Source of the DNA: an uncultured Lachnospiraceae bacterium
GTDB taxonomy: Bacteria > Bacillota > Clostridia > Lachnospirales > Lachnospiraceae
DNA: 64,000 bases
Assembly (NCBI GenBank): GCA_910579285.1
Contig: CAJTTT010000009.1
Span: forward strand, 4,937-68,936
Reading direction: 5' to 3'
Of the stretch, positions 24,773 through 32,715 are shown piece after piece. The position numbers were made by a program, and so were the translations under genes. Numbering within the stretch: the first letter of the stretch is position 1; every line of letters starts with the position of its first letter. The notes under the pieces are model-generated. The model did not search any database. It saw nothing but the letters and a program-made list of their open reading frames with translations, and had not been told where the DNA came from.

Positions 24773-25300
24773 GTGAAACAGGGCAAGGATAAAGGGTTCT
24801 CACTGATAGAGTTAATTGTGGTTGTAGCAATCATGGCAGTCCTAATTTCCGTATTGGCGCCCCAGTACTTAAAATATGTGGAAAGGGCAAGGAATGTTTC
24901 CGACCTGCAAAATGCCAGAGCAGTTGTGACAGCAATACAGACGTATGCGACAGATTCAAATAATGGTTTGCCGCCGCCGGATTATTGGCAGGCTGTGACT
25001 GCATTTGCGGTGGATGACAGAGAGGACCGCCCTGACAATGCACATGGAGGTTCCTATGGCGGGGCGAACAACGGAGATACCAGAGTTGATGACTATGCAT
25101 GGTATGCGATGCAGGAAGCCGGGCTGATTAAGCCTTCTGGCCGGCCGGTGGGAATCCGGGCACAGAGCAGATACAGTTGGGAAACGTGGACGGTCGAATA
25201 TAAATCTGACGGGAAAGGCGGTATCATTTTTCGATTTGGTGAAAAAGCAGGGGAGCCGGTAGAAGGAGATAAATTCAGGGAGGCAATGGCAGGAAATTAG
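24773..25300 (+). CDS. Type IV prepilin-like protein
   Basis: 175-residue protein with a textbook class III signal peptide: short basic leader KQGKDKG, cleavage before Phe, then FSLIELIVVVAIMAVLISVL with Glu at +5. The rest of the spine helix (APQYLKYVERARNVSDLQNA) leads into a small globular domain rich in Gly, Asp and Trp. It should be processed by a prepilin peptidase and assembled as a pilin or pseudopilin, but no pilus, T2SS or peptidase genes are near. GTG 24773 is chosen over GTG 24770 because GGAGG ends 7 bases before it. The shared upstream element links its expression to the sugar-sensing system. It ends with its own terminator. Confidence 0.88.
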   Translation: MKQGKDKGFSLIELIVVVAIMAVLISVLAPQYLKYVERARNVSDLQNARAVVTAIQTYATDSNNGLPPPDYWQAVTAFAVDDREDRPDNAHGGSYGGANNGDTRVDDYAWYAMQEAGLIKPSGRPVGIRAQSRYSWETWTVEYKSDGKGGIIFRFGEKAGEPVEGDKFREAMAGN

Positions 25301-25329
25301 ATACTTGTGGGAGAGAGGAAAAGAAGCGA

Positions 25330-25361
25330 CCCCCGATCTGTAATGGATCGGGGGATTTTTT
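25330..25361 (+). terminator. Strong intrinsic terminator after the prepilin gene
   Basis: CCCCCGATC pairs with GATCGGGGG around TGTAATG, followed by A and six T residues. Confidence 0.93.
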
Positions 25362-25365
25362 ATGG

Positions 25366-25394
25366 TTGACAGGCGGCATAGAAATCGCTACGAT
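25366..25394 (+). promoter_or_regulatory. Sigma-A promoter of upp
   Basis: TTGACA and TACGAT with a 17-base spacer, immediately after the preceding terminator. Confidence 0.75.
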
Positions 25395-25444
25395 CTATTA
25401 AGAGATAAAAATACCGCTACAGACTGATACCAACGGAGGATAAA

Positions 25445-26074
25445 ATGGAAAATGTATTTGTCATGGAACATCCATTGATTCAGCACAAGATTTCGCAGAT
25501 CAGGGATAAGAACACAGGAACAAGTGAGTTTAGAAAATGTATTGAGGAGATTGCCATGCTGATGGGCTATGAAGCGCTCAGAGATCTTCCGCTGGAGGAT
25601 GTGGAGGTGGAGACGCCGATTGAGTCCTGCATGTCGCCGAGGATAGCGGGAAAGAAACTGGCGGTTGTGCCGATCCTGCGCGCGGGACTTGGCATGGTAA
25701 ACGGTATTCTCGCGCTTGTGCCAAGCGCAAAGGTGGGCCATATCGGACTTTACAGGGATCCGGAGACACACGAGCCCCACGAATATTATTGTAAGCTCCC
25801 GGAGCCTATTGAACAGAGGACGATTATCGTGCTTGATCCTATGCTTGCCACGGGCGGTTCCGGGTCTCAAGCGGTGCGTTTTATCAAGGAGCATGGCGGC
25901 AGAAACATTAAGTTCATGTGCATCATTGCCGCGCCGGAGGGCGTGGAGCGGATGAGAAAGGATCACCCGGATGTGCAGATTTATGTCGGGCATATCGACC
26001 GATGTCTGAATGAGAACGCCTATATCTGTCCGGGCGTGGGGGATGCCGGAGACCGAATTTTCGGCACAAAGTAA
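25445..26074 (+). CDS. upp: Uracil phosphoribosyltransferase
   Basis: Salvages uracil to UMP with PRPP. The 209-residue length is standard. The PRPP-binding motif is VLDPMLATGGSGSQA and the uracil-binding C-terminal motif is CPGVGDAGDRIFGT; the flexible loop region PILRAGLGMVNG is also intact. ATG has GGAGGATAA upstream. The gene has its own promoter. No PyrR-type attenuator or uracil permease is visible nearby. Confidence 0.97.
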   Translation: MENVFVMEHPLIQHKISQIRDKNTGTSEFRKCIEEIAMLMGYEALRDLPLEDVEVETPIESCMSPRIAGKKLAVVPILRAGLGMVNGILALVPSAKVGHIGLYRDPETHEPHEYYCKLPEPIEQRTIIVLDPMLATGGSGSQAVRFIKEHGGRNIKFMCIIAAPEGVERMRKDHPDVQIYVGHIDRCLNENAYICPGVGDAGDRIFGTK

Positions 26075-26128
26075 CGGCCGCAAAAACAGAGCGGGCGGCC
26101 GGGGACGGGGAAAGAAGAGAGGAGAAAG

Positions 26129-26401
26129 ATGAAAAAGACAATTATCACGGTAGTGGGAAAAGACACAGTGGGCATTATTGCCAGAGTATGCACTTATCTG
26201 GCGGACAACCAGATCAACATTCTGGATATCTCCCAGACCATTGTGCAGGGTTTTTTTAACATGATGATGATCGTGGACACGAACCTGACGGGTAAGGATT
26301 TCGGGGTGATCGTGGATGAGCTGAACGCGCTCGGTGAGGAGATTGGCGTTGTCATCAAGTGTCAGAAGGAAGAAATCTTCGATCAGATGCATCGGGTCTA
26401 A
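26129..26401 (+). CDS. ACT-domain protein (UPF0237 family)
   Basis: 90 residues forming one ACT domain (KTIITVVGKDTVGIIARVCT; INILDISQTIVQGFFNMMMI). ACT domains bind amino acids or related small ligands and usually control a linked enzyme. It lies 15 bases before the UPF0210 gene, a pairing seen across Firmicutes, so it is probably the regulatory partner of that protein. The RBS GAGGAGAAAG is strong. The ligand is unknown. Confidence 0.92.
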   Translation: MKKTIITVVGKDTVGIIARVCTYLADNQINILDISQTIVQGFFNMMMIVDTNLTGKDFGVIVDELNALGEEIGVVIKCQKEEIFDQMHRV

Positions 26402-26416
26402 GAGGGAGAGAAAAGC

Positions 26417-27781
26417 ATGATAAATTTATTCGAGGTGGCTGAAACCAATGAAATGATCGCCAAAGAAAATCTGGATGTGCGTACCATCACATTGGGAATC
26501 AGCCTTTTAGACTGTATTGACGGAGACTTGAAAAGAGTAAACGACCAGGTTTATGAGAAGATTACCAGGACGGCTAAGGAGCTGGTGAAGACGGGTGAAG
26601 CCATTGAGAAGGAGTTTGGCATTCCCATTGTCAATAAAAGAATTTCCGTCACGCCGATGGCGCTGGTGGGCGGAGCGGCCTGCAAAAGCAGCGAAGATTT
26701 TGCAACGCTGGCATGCACGATGGATCGTGCGGCACAGGCGGTTGGGGTCAATCTGATCGGCGGCTATTCTGCGCTCGTGTCGAAGGGCATGACGAAAGCG
26801 GACGAACTGTTGATCCGTTCCATTCCGCAGGCGCTTCACGCCACAGAGCGGGTCTGCAGTTCTGTGAATCTGGGATCCACCAAGACGGGCATCAATATGG
26901 ATGCCGTTCGTCTGATGGGAGATATCATCAAGGAGACGGCTCTCATCAGCAAAGAGCAGGACAGCGCCGACTGCATGAAACTTGTGGTATTCTGTAACGC
27001 GCCGGACGACAATCCTTTTATGGCGGGTGCGTTCCACGGCGTGACGGAGGCCGATGCGGTGATCAACGTGGGCGTCAGCGGACCCGGCGTTGTCAAGACG
27101 GCTCTGCAGAGAGTGCGGGGAGAGAACTTTGAAGTGCTCTGCGAGACAATCAAGAAGACCGCTTTCAAAGTGACGAGGGTGGGGCAGCTCGTGGCGCAGG
27201 AGGCGTCCCGCATGCTGCGGATTCCTTTCGGCATTGTGGACTTATCGCTGGCTCCCACACCGGCCATCGGCGACAGTGTGGCGGATATTCTGTGCGAGAT
27301 CGGTTTAGAGTATGCGGGCGCACCCGGTACCACGGCGGCCCTTGCTCTCTTGAATGATCAGGTGAAAAAGGGCGGCGTGATGGCCTCCTCCTATGTGGGC
27401 GGCTTAAGCGGCGCGTTCATTCCCGTCAGTGAGGACCAGGGTATGATTGACGCGGTCACGGCGGGCGCGCTCACCATAGAAAAACTGGAAGCTATGACCT
27501 GTGTCTGCTCGGTAGGCCTTGACATGCTGGCGATCCCCGGTGACACGCCGAACACCACGATTGCGGGAATCATTGCAGATGAGATGGCGATTGGCATGGT
27601 GAACCAGAAGACCACGGCGGTGCGCATCATCCCTGCTATCGGCAAAGGCATCGGGGAGAAGGTGGAGTTCGGCGGACTTTTCGGTTATGCGCCGGTGATG
27701 CCCGTGAACGGGTTTTCCTGTGAGGCGTTTGTGAACCGAGGCGGCAGGATTCCTGCGCCGATACACAGTTTCAAAAACTAG
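26417..27781 (+). CDS. UPF0210/DUF711 (PFL-like) family protein
   Basis: 454 residues, normal for UPF0210. Recognisable segments are ETNEMIAKENLDVRTITLGI at the start, VGGAACKSSEDFATLA, VNVGVSGPGVVKTAL, LAPTPAIGDSVADIL and YAPVMPVNGFSCEAFVNRGG near the end. The family has a fold reminiscent of pyruvate formate-lyase, but I see no glycyl-radical motif, and its reaction is not established. Its constant neighbour is the ACT protein just upstream, with which it forms a two-gene unit here. Confidence 0.92.
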   Translation: MINLFEVAETNEMIAKENLDVRTITLGISLLDCIDGDLKRVNDQVYEKITRTAKELVKTGEAIEKEFGIPIVNKRISVTPMALVGGAACKSSEDFATLACTMDRAAQAVGVNLIGGYSALVSKGMTKADELLIRSIPQALHATERVCSSVNLGSTKTGINMDAVRLMGDIIKETALISKEQDSADCMKLVVFCNAPDDNPFMAGAFHGVTEADAVINVGVSGPGVVKTALQRVRGENFEVLCETIKKTAFKVTRVGQLVAQEASRMLRIPFGIVDLSLAPTPAIGDSVADILCEIGLEYAGAPGTTAALALLNDQVKKGGVMASSYVGGLSGAFIPVSEDQGMIDAVTAGALTIEKLEAMTCVCSVGLDMLAIPGDTPNTTIAGIIADEMAIGMVNQKTTAVRIIPAIGKGIGEKVEFGGLFGYAPVMPVNGFSCEAFVNRGGRIPAPIHSFKN

Positions 27782-27788
27782 TTGTCAG

Positions 27789-27818
27789 TTGACATTCCGT
27801 TGTCCCACAGACTATAAT
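27789..27818 (+). promoter_or_regulatory. Sigma-A promoter of the ECF transporter operon
   Basis: Consensus TTGACA and TATAAT with an 18-base spacer, 8 bases after the UPF0210 stop. Only about 45 bases separate the expected transcript start from the gene, too short for a vitamin riboswitch. Confidence 0.85.
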
Positions 27819-27869
27819 AGAGATGGTTTTGTTACTAAAATAAATACATACATATGAGGGAGGTCTTTT

Positions 27870-28412
27870 ATGAAAAAATTATCTGTTAAGAGCGTTGTTG
27901 CGATTGGTATCGGCGCGGCGCTGTTCTTTGTTCTGGGTAAGGTTGCGATTCCGTCGCCCGTACCGAACACGAACATCAGCTTACAGTATGCGGTGGAGGC
28001 AGTGTTTGCTACGCTGTTTGGCCCCATTGCAGGCGTTGTCATCGGTTTTATCGGCCATACACTGATTGACGCGACGAGCTACGGCCCCTGGTGGAGCTGG
28101 ATTATCGCATCTGCATTTGTAGGTCTGGTGATCGGTCTTGTGACCATGAAACTGAACGTGGAAGAAGGGATCGACAGCAAGAAACTGATCCGCTTTAATG
28201 TGGCGCATATCATTGCACATGTTCTGGCGTGGGGGCTGGTGGCGCCCGTTCTGGACATTCTGATCTACGCGGAGCCGGTTGAGAAACTGTTTGCACAGGG
28301 ACTTATGGCTGCGGTGTCGAACATCATTACCACCGGTGTCGTAGGAACCTTGCTTCTGCTCGGTTATGCGAAGACTGTAGTGAAGAAAGGCTCTTTGGAG
28401 AAAGAGGACTAA
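27870..28412 (+). CDS. ECF transporter substrate-specific (S) component, UPF0397 type
   Basis: 180-residue membrane protein with about five to six helices. The start KSVVAIGIGAALFFVLGKVA and the segments PVPNTNISLQYAVEAVFATLFGPIAG (helix with conserved NTN) and DATSYGPWWSWIIASAF are hallmarks of the UPF0397 group. Some members are annotated for riboflavin or a thiamine precursor, but the substrate is not proven. It should bind the vitamin outside and associate with the ATPase and T components encoded downstream. A terminator follows directly, probably partial, since the energising genes lie next on the same strand. Confidence 0.9.
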   Translation: MKKLSVKSVVAIGIGAALFFVLGKVAIPSPVPNTNISLQYAVEAVFATLFGPIAGVVIGFIGHTLIDATSYGPWWSWIIASAFVGLVIGLVTMKLNVEEGIDSKKLIRFNVAHIIAHVLAWGLVAPVLDILIYAEPVEKLFAQGLMAAVSNIITTGVVGTLLLLGYAKTVVKKGSLEKED

Positions 28413-28425
28413 GAGGAAACATGAG

Positions 28426-28460
28426 ACAGATTCGGGGGAACCTCTCTCGAATCTGTTTTT
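28426..28460 (+). terminator. Intrinsic terminator after the ECF S component
   Basis: ACAGATTCG pairs perfectly with CGAATCTGT around 13 bases and is followed by T5. The remaining ECF genes need read-through or another promoter. Confidence 0.85.
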
Positions 28461-28464
28461 GCGC

Positions 28465-28583
28465 GTATAAGCAGAGAAGGAAGTCATACGAAGCAGGCAC
28501 CATGCCGGCATGAGTGCATGCGTAGGAGGACTTACGGCGAGCAACGCGAGTGAGAGATGCGAAGCATCTCGATCTGCTTATAC
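28465..28583. repeat. MITE-like palindromic element, full-length copy (119 bp)
   Basis: Bounded by the perfect 11-bp inverted repeat GTATAAGCAGA / TCTGCTTATAC. Inside are GAGATGC-GAA-GCATCTC, ATGCCGGCAT and the motif GAGAAGGAAGTCATACGAAGCA at 28474-28495 (split here: GAGAAGGAAGTC, ATACGAAGCA). No coding potential. A shortened copy follows at once. Confidence 0.7.
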
Positions 28584-28632
28584 ATATAAGTGAGAAGGAA
28601 GTCATACGAAGCATCTCAATCTGCTTATGTGT
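28582..28632. repeat. Internally deleted copy of the adjacent palindromic element (51 bp)
   Basis: Ends ACATATAAG / CTTATGTGT form an imperfect inverted repeat. It repeats 22 bases of the first copy exactly (28592-28613 equals 28474-28495), then jumps to the far end (GCATCTCaATCTGCTTAT). The interior has been removed, apparently between short GCGAAGCA/CGAAGCA repeats. Confidence 0.7.
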
Positions 28633-28665
28633 GAAAGCGAGAAAAATACAACAAGGAGAAACGTC

Positions 28666-30387
28666 ATGGCGGAGCCCATCATTTCTTTTAAGGATTACGG
28701 ATTTCAGTATCTGGCCCAGGCCAGCCCGACCCTCTATCACATCAATCTGGATATTTATCCGGGGGAGAAAGTGTTGATTGCGGGCGCTTCCGGCAGCGGT
28801 AAGAGCACCATTGGCAGCTGTATCAACGGTCTGATTCCCTATGCTTATCCGGGAGAGAGTACGGGAGAGCTTCTTGTGGGAGGAAAAGACCCGGCTAAGG
28901 AGAGTATCTTTAACCTGAGTCAGATTGTGGGAACGGTCTTGCAGGACACGGACGGACAATTTATCGGTCTGACGGTGGGGGAGGACATTGCCTTCGCACT
29001 GGAAAACGACTGTGTACCTCAGGAGGAAATGAAGAAGACCGTGCAGGAAGTGGCCAGGCTGGTGGATATTGACCACCATCTGGAATACGCGCCCCACGAA
29101 CTTTCAGGCGGACAGAAGCAGCGGGTCAGTCTGGCCGGCGTTATGGTGGAGCAGGTGCAGGCGCTTCTTTTTGATGAGCCCTTGGCCAATCTGGATCCGG
29201 CGGCGGGACGGGCGACCATAGAACTGATAGACCGCATACAGGAGCGCACGGGCGCGGCGGTGATCATCATTGAGCACCGCCTGGAGGATGTGCTCTGGCG
29301 CAGGGTGGATCGGATTGTACTCATGGATGAGGGCAGGATTGTGGCGGATCTGCCGACGAAGGAGTTTCTGACCGGGGAAATGCTGGTGGATCACGGCATC
29401 CGGGAACCGCTTTATCTGACCGCGCTCCGCTATGCCGGAGTTCCCATGACAGAAGAGCTGGAGCCGCAGCATGTGGACAGCTTGCGGCTTTCCGCAGAAA
29501 ATAAAGAACAGGTGCGCGGCTGGTTCCGGGAGAATGAACCGTCCAGAAAAGCAGAGGCAGAGCGGCAGGAGATTCTGCGTGTAGAGAATCTGAGCTTCGG
29601 CTATACGCCGGAGGTGCAGAATCTGAAAAAGGTAAACTTTTCCATCAAAGAGGGCGAGATGGTCAGCATTGTTGGAAAAAACGGTGCGGGCAAGAGTACG
29701 CTTGCCAAGCTGATCTGCGGCTTTGAGAAACCAACGGCAGGCAGGATCTGTCTGGAAGGCAGGGATATATCGGGTGACACCATTAAGGAGCGGGCGCAGA
29801 GAATTGGCTATGTGATGCAGAATCCCAATCAGATGATCTCCAAGCCTCTGATCTGGGACGAGGTGGAGATGGCGTTGTTAGCCAGCGGCATGAGCGCGGA
29901 GGAGAGAAAAGAGCGGGTGGAAGAAACCTTAAAAATCTGCGGGCTTTATCCGTTTCGCAAATGGCCTGTGTCGGCGCTGTCTTTCGGACAGAAGAAGCGG
30001 GTGACGATTGCGGGCATTCTCGTACAGCGGCCGCAGATGATCATTCTGGATGAGCCGACGGCGGGACAGGACTACCATCATTATACGGAGATCATGGAAT
30101 TTTTAAAGGCGCTTAATGCCCAGGGATTTACGATCGTGATGATTACCCATGACATGCATCTGATGTTAGAGTACACGCCAAGAGCCATTGTGTTTAGTGA
30201 GGGAGAGCTTCTCGCGGACACCACGGCGGCCCATGTGCTCAATGACCCGGATCTGGTGGAGCGGGCGAACCTGAAGGAAACCAGCCTTTATACGCTTAGC
30301 ATGGCGTGTGGCGTGGAGGATCCGCAGGAGTTTACGAAACGGTTTATCGCCTATGAGGAGGCGCACAGAAAGAGACAGGAGGGGTGA
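28666..30387 (+). CDS. ECF transporter, fused double ATPase (A1-A2)
   Basis: 573 residues with two complete ABC ATPase domains. Domain 1 (~5-240) has Walker A GASGSGKST, signature LSGGQKQRVSLAG and Walker B ALLFDEPLANLD. Domain 2 (~300-545) has GKNGAGKST, an LSFGQKKRVTIAG signature and MIILDEPTAGQD. A helical linker joins them. It energises the S component through the T component. ATG 28666 follows AAGGAGA at proper spacing; the 13 codons upstream in frame belong to the palindromic element. The T gene starts one base after the stop. This UPF0397-AA-T set resembles the YkoEDC-type vitamin-precursor importers. Confidence 0.95.
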   Translation: MAEPIISFKDYGFQYLAQASPTLYHINLDIYPGEKVLIAGASGSGKSTIGSCINGLIPYAYPGESTGELLVGGKDPAKESIFNLSQIVGTVLQDTDGQFIGLTVGEDIAFALENDCVPQEEMKKTVQEVARLVDIDHHLEYAPHELSGGQKQRVSLAGVMVEQVQALLFDEPLANLDPAAGRATIELIDRIQERTGAAVIIIEHRLEDVLWRRVDRIVLMDEGRIVADLPTKEFLTGEMLVDHGIREPLYLTALRYAGVPMTEELEPQHVDSLRLSAENKEQVRGWFRENEPSRKAEAERQEILRVENLSFGYTPEVQNLKKVNFSIKEGEMVSIVGKNGAGKSTLAKLICGFEKPTAGRICLEGRDISGDTIKERAQRIGYVMQNPNQMISKPLIWDEVEMALLASGMSAEERKERVEETLKICGLYPFRKWPVSALSFGQKKRVTIAGILVQRPQMIILDEPTAGQDYHHYTEIMEFLKALNAQGFTIVMITHDMHLMLEYTPRAIVFSEGELLADTTAAHVLNDPDLVERANLKETSLYTLSMACGVEDPQEFTKRFIAYEEAHRKRQEG

Positions 30388-30388
30388 G

Positions 30389-31222
30389 ATGGCAAGGGTA
30401 GCGATTCTGAATTATATCAAGCGGCCGAGTCTGGTTCACGAGCTGACAGGCACTACAAAACTGATCTTCTTCATCGCCTGGAGCGTGGCTTCCATGATAA
30501 CGTTCGACACCCGGATCCTTGTCTGCATGCTGGTGATCGGCGCGGTGATCTTCCGGCTCAGCCAGATCAGGATTAAGGATATCAGTGTGGTACTTGGACT
30601 GGCGGCGGTTTTTCTTCTGCTCAATAACATTTTCATCTATCTGTTTACGCCGGAGTACGGCGTGGAGCTTTATGAGAGCAGGACACTGCTTTTTGCCGGG
30701 GTTGGGAGATATACGGTCACGGCGCAGCAGTTGTTCTATCACTTGAATATTACGCTGAAGGTGATCTGTGTGGTGCCGGTGGCCCTGCTTTTTATCGCCT
30801 GCACGGATCCCAGTGAGTTTGCGGCGTCTTTGGCCCGGATCGGAGTGAGCTACCGGGCGGGTTATGCGGTGAGTCTGGCGCTGCGCTATATCCCGGACGT
30901 ACAGCGGGAGTATACGAATATCAGCCAGGCGCAGCAGGCCAGAGGCATTGACCTGTCAGGCAAGGATAAGCTTTTTACCAGACTGAAAAATTCGGTGGCG
31001 ATTCTGCTGCCCCTTGTGATGTCCAGCTTAAACCGCATTGAGACGGTGAGCAATGCGATGGAACTGAGGGGCTTTGGCAAGGAAAAGAAACGGACATGGT
31101 ATACGGCGCGCGGGCTGAAGCGCAATGACTGGCTGACAATCGGCTTTGCGGCGGCCATTCTGGCAATTGATCTGATGGTGACATTCTGGGATGGGAGCCG
31201 GTATTATAATCCGTTTCTTTAA
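30389..31222 (+). CDS. ECF transporter transmembrane coupling (T) component
   Basis: 277-residue membrane protein with about five helices. The two cytoplasmic coupling motifs that contact the ATPases are visible as QARGIDLSG and ELRGFGKEK. It has a strong RBS (AGGAGGGGTGAG) and starts one base after the ATPase stop, so the two proteins are made together. It completes the ECF module with the S component 2 kb upstream. The substrate would be set by the S component only. Confidence 0.94.
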   Translation: MARVAILNYIKRPSLVHELTGTTKLIFFIAWSVASMITFDTRILVCMLVIGAVIFRLSQIRIKDISVVLGLAAVFLLLNNIFIYLFTPEYGVELYESRTLLFAGVGRYTVTAQQLFYHLNITLKVICVVPVALLFIACTDPSEFAASLARIGVSYRAGYAVSLALRYIPDVQREYTNISQAQQARGIDLSGKDKLFTRLKNSVAILLPLVMSSLNRIETVSNAMELRGFGKEKKRTWYTARGLKRNDWLTIGFAAAILAIDLMVTFWDGSRYYNPFL

Positions 31223-31334
31223 TATCGAGCAAGGGAAAAACAAGCGACTGCGAAGCAGGCATTTGTTTTTCCTGCGATATGAACGAGCAAATGTCCGATG
31301 AAATCGGATGAGGAGCGCGTAAGCGCGGATTTGC
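31222..31334. repeat. Intergenic structured element with three-way-junction symmetry
   Basis: First part: ATATCG...CGATAT (31222-31280) enclosing AAAAACAA/TTGTTTTT and CTGC-GAA-GCAG. Second part: an outer stem GCAAAT/ATTTGC (31287-31334) encloses TCCGAT-GAA-ATCGGA and GCGC-GTAA-GCGC, so three helices meet. It lies between the ECF T gene stop and the SDR gene. No coding potential. Confidence 0.6.
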
Positions 31335-31351
31335 GAGTGGGGAGATGAAAA

Positions 31352-32260
31352 ATGAAACTTCTTGTAATCGGCGGCAGTTATTTTTACGGCAGGGTGTTTG
31401 TGATGGAGGCGGCGAAGGCGCATGAGATTACCGTGTGGAACCGGGGCACTTACTCTATGGAGGCGTTCGGCGTCAGACAGATCAAAGGCGACAGGCATGA
31501 ACGGATCGCGGGCTGCGGCGAGGATTATGATGCGGTCATTGATTTCTGTGCCTATGCGCCCGGGGACGTGCGGGACACCGTAGAAAATATCACGGGAAAG
31601 ATCGGGCAGTATGTGCTCATCAGCACGGTGGATGTGTATGAGCGGAATCCTGCCGTCATCAAGCGGGAGGACACACCGTTTGAGGAGAGAGACATTGCCG
31701 GGGAGGCAGGGGCTTATATTGCGGGGAAGGCGGCTTTGGAGCGGGAGCTGGCGGAAGTCTGCAGCGCCAGGGGAATCCCCTATACATCGCTTCGCCCGGC
31801 CGTTTTGTATGGGCCTTACAACTATGCGCCAAGGGAGTCCGCCTATATCGGCATGCTGCTGCAAAATCATGCGCTGCCCCGGTTTACGGATGCGCAGGGA
31901 AAGTTCCAGGTCGTGTATGTGAAGGATGCGGCCCAGGCGGTCCTCGCCTGTCTTGGAAACGAGAAGGCTTACGGCCAGGCATATAATCTGTGCCAGGACG
32001 GGATCATTACCTATGAGATGTTTTTTGATACGTTAAAGCGTGTGGCACAGCCGGAAGATCTGGAAGGACTGGCGGAAGTGCCGCTCACAGTGGAACAGGC
32101 TGTGGCGCAAGGCGTGCCGGTGCCCTTCCCCGCTGTGGCAGAGGAGACGCATTTGTGTGATAATGCAAAAGGAAAGTCAGAGCTTGGTTTGGCTTACACG
32201 GATTTTGAGGAGGGTATGCGCAGGACATACAAGGCGTTTCGGAATGTGTATGTGCAGTGA
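31352..32260 (+). CDS. NAD-dependent epimerase/dehydratase-like extended SDR
   Basis: 302 residues with an N-terminal Rossmann start LLVIGGSYFYGRVFV in place of the usual GxxGxxG, so nucleotide binding may be atypical. The SDR catalytic pair is seen in YIAGKAALE (Tyr-xxx-Lys), preceded by LISTVDVYE, which supplies the Ser/Thr. The sequence SLRPAVLYGPYNYAPRE is typical of nucleotide-sugar epimerase relatives. Substrate unknown. Good GGGGAG ribosome site before ATG. It stands alone, ending in a strong terminator. Confidence 0.85.
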   Translation: MKLLVIGGSYFYGRVFVMEAAKAHEITVWNRGTYSMEAFGVRQIKGDRHERIAGCGEDYDAVIDFCAYAPGDVRDTVENITGKIGQYVLISTVDVYERNPAVIKREDTPFEERDIAGEAGAYIAGKAALERELAEVCSARGIPYTSLRPAVLYGPYNYAPRESAYIGMLLQNHALPRFTDAQGKFQVVYVKDAAQAVLACLGNEKAYGQAYNLCQDGIITYEMFFDTLKRVAQPEDLEGLAEVPLTVEQAVAQGVPVPFPAVAEETHLCDNAKGKSELGLAYTDFEEGMRRTYKAFRNVYVQ

Positions 32261-32275
32261 AAGAGAATAAACGGC

Positions 32276-32315
32276 AGGCGGTGGATGAAGAACAGGGATT
32301 TTCCACCGCCTTTTT
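32276..32315 (+). terminator. Intrinsic terminator after the SDR gene
   Basis: GGCGGTGGA pairs perfectly with TCCACCGCC around 16 bases, with a T5 tail. Confidence 0.9.
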
Positions 32316-32340
32316 CTGTGGATCAGGACAGACTGACACC

Positions 32341-32372
32341 TTGACAAACAGTTATGGTTAGTGTAAACTAAC
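32341..32372 (+). promoter_or_regulatory. feo promoter with palindrome over the -10 box
   Basis: TTGACA and TAAACT with a 17-base spacer. The inverted repeat GTTAGT-gtaa-ACTAAC (32357-32372) covers the -10 box, placing a repressor exactly where polymerase binds. A metal-responsive DtxR/Fur-type repressor is the obvious candidate by gene function. Confidence 0.75.
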
Positions 32373-32418
32373 AATGAAAATTGGGAGAAAAAAGGAACAG
32401 TGGAATGGAGTGTGGCAG

Positions 32419-32643
32419 ATGACATTGGATCAGATCGCAGTGGGAAAAGAAGTAAAAATCATAAAGGTTGGCGGCGAGGGACAGCTTCGCATCAGGCTTC
32501 TTGACATGGGGCTGATTCCGCAGACGGTAGTCAGGGTGCAGAAGGCAGCGCCTATGGGGGATCCGATTGAGATTCACCTGCGGGGGTATGAGCTGACGCT
32601 GCGCAAGAAAGATGCGGCGAGAATTGAAGTGGCTGAGGTATAG
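32419..32643 (+). CDS. feoA: Ferrous iron transport accessory protein FeoA
   Basis: 74-residue SH3-like protein (KVGGEGQLRIRLLDMGLIPQT, GDPIEIHLRGYELTLRK) that supports FeoB. The ATG at 32374 lies within a few bases of the expected transcript start, so it cannot be used; ATG 32419 with GGAG about 8 bases upstream gives the standard FeoA length. feoB follows 72 bases later. No feoC-like gene is present after feoB. Confidence 0.93.
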   Translation: MTLDQIAVGKEVKIIKVGGEGQLRIRLLDMGLIPQTVVRVQKAAPMGDPIEIHLRGYELTLRKKDAARIEVAEV

Positions 32644-32715
32644 AAAGGCGGCCGCGGCCGTATCGTTTCGACAGAATTGTGGCGGGAAAAATAGAACGGA
32701 AGAGGGATAAATGGC

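Noticed and set aside
27819..27869. Vitamin riboswitch before the ECF S component
   Set aside because: The leader is about 45 bases, too short for an FMN or TPP riboswitch, and no conserved core is seen.
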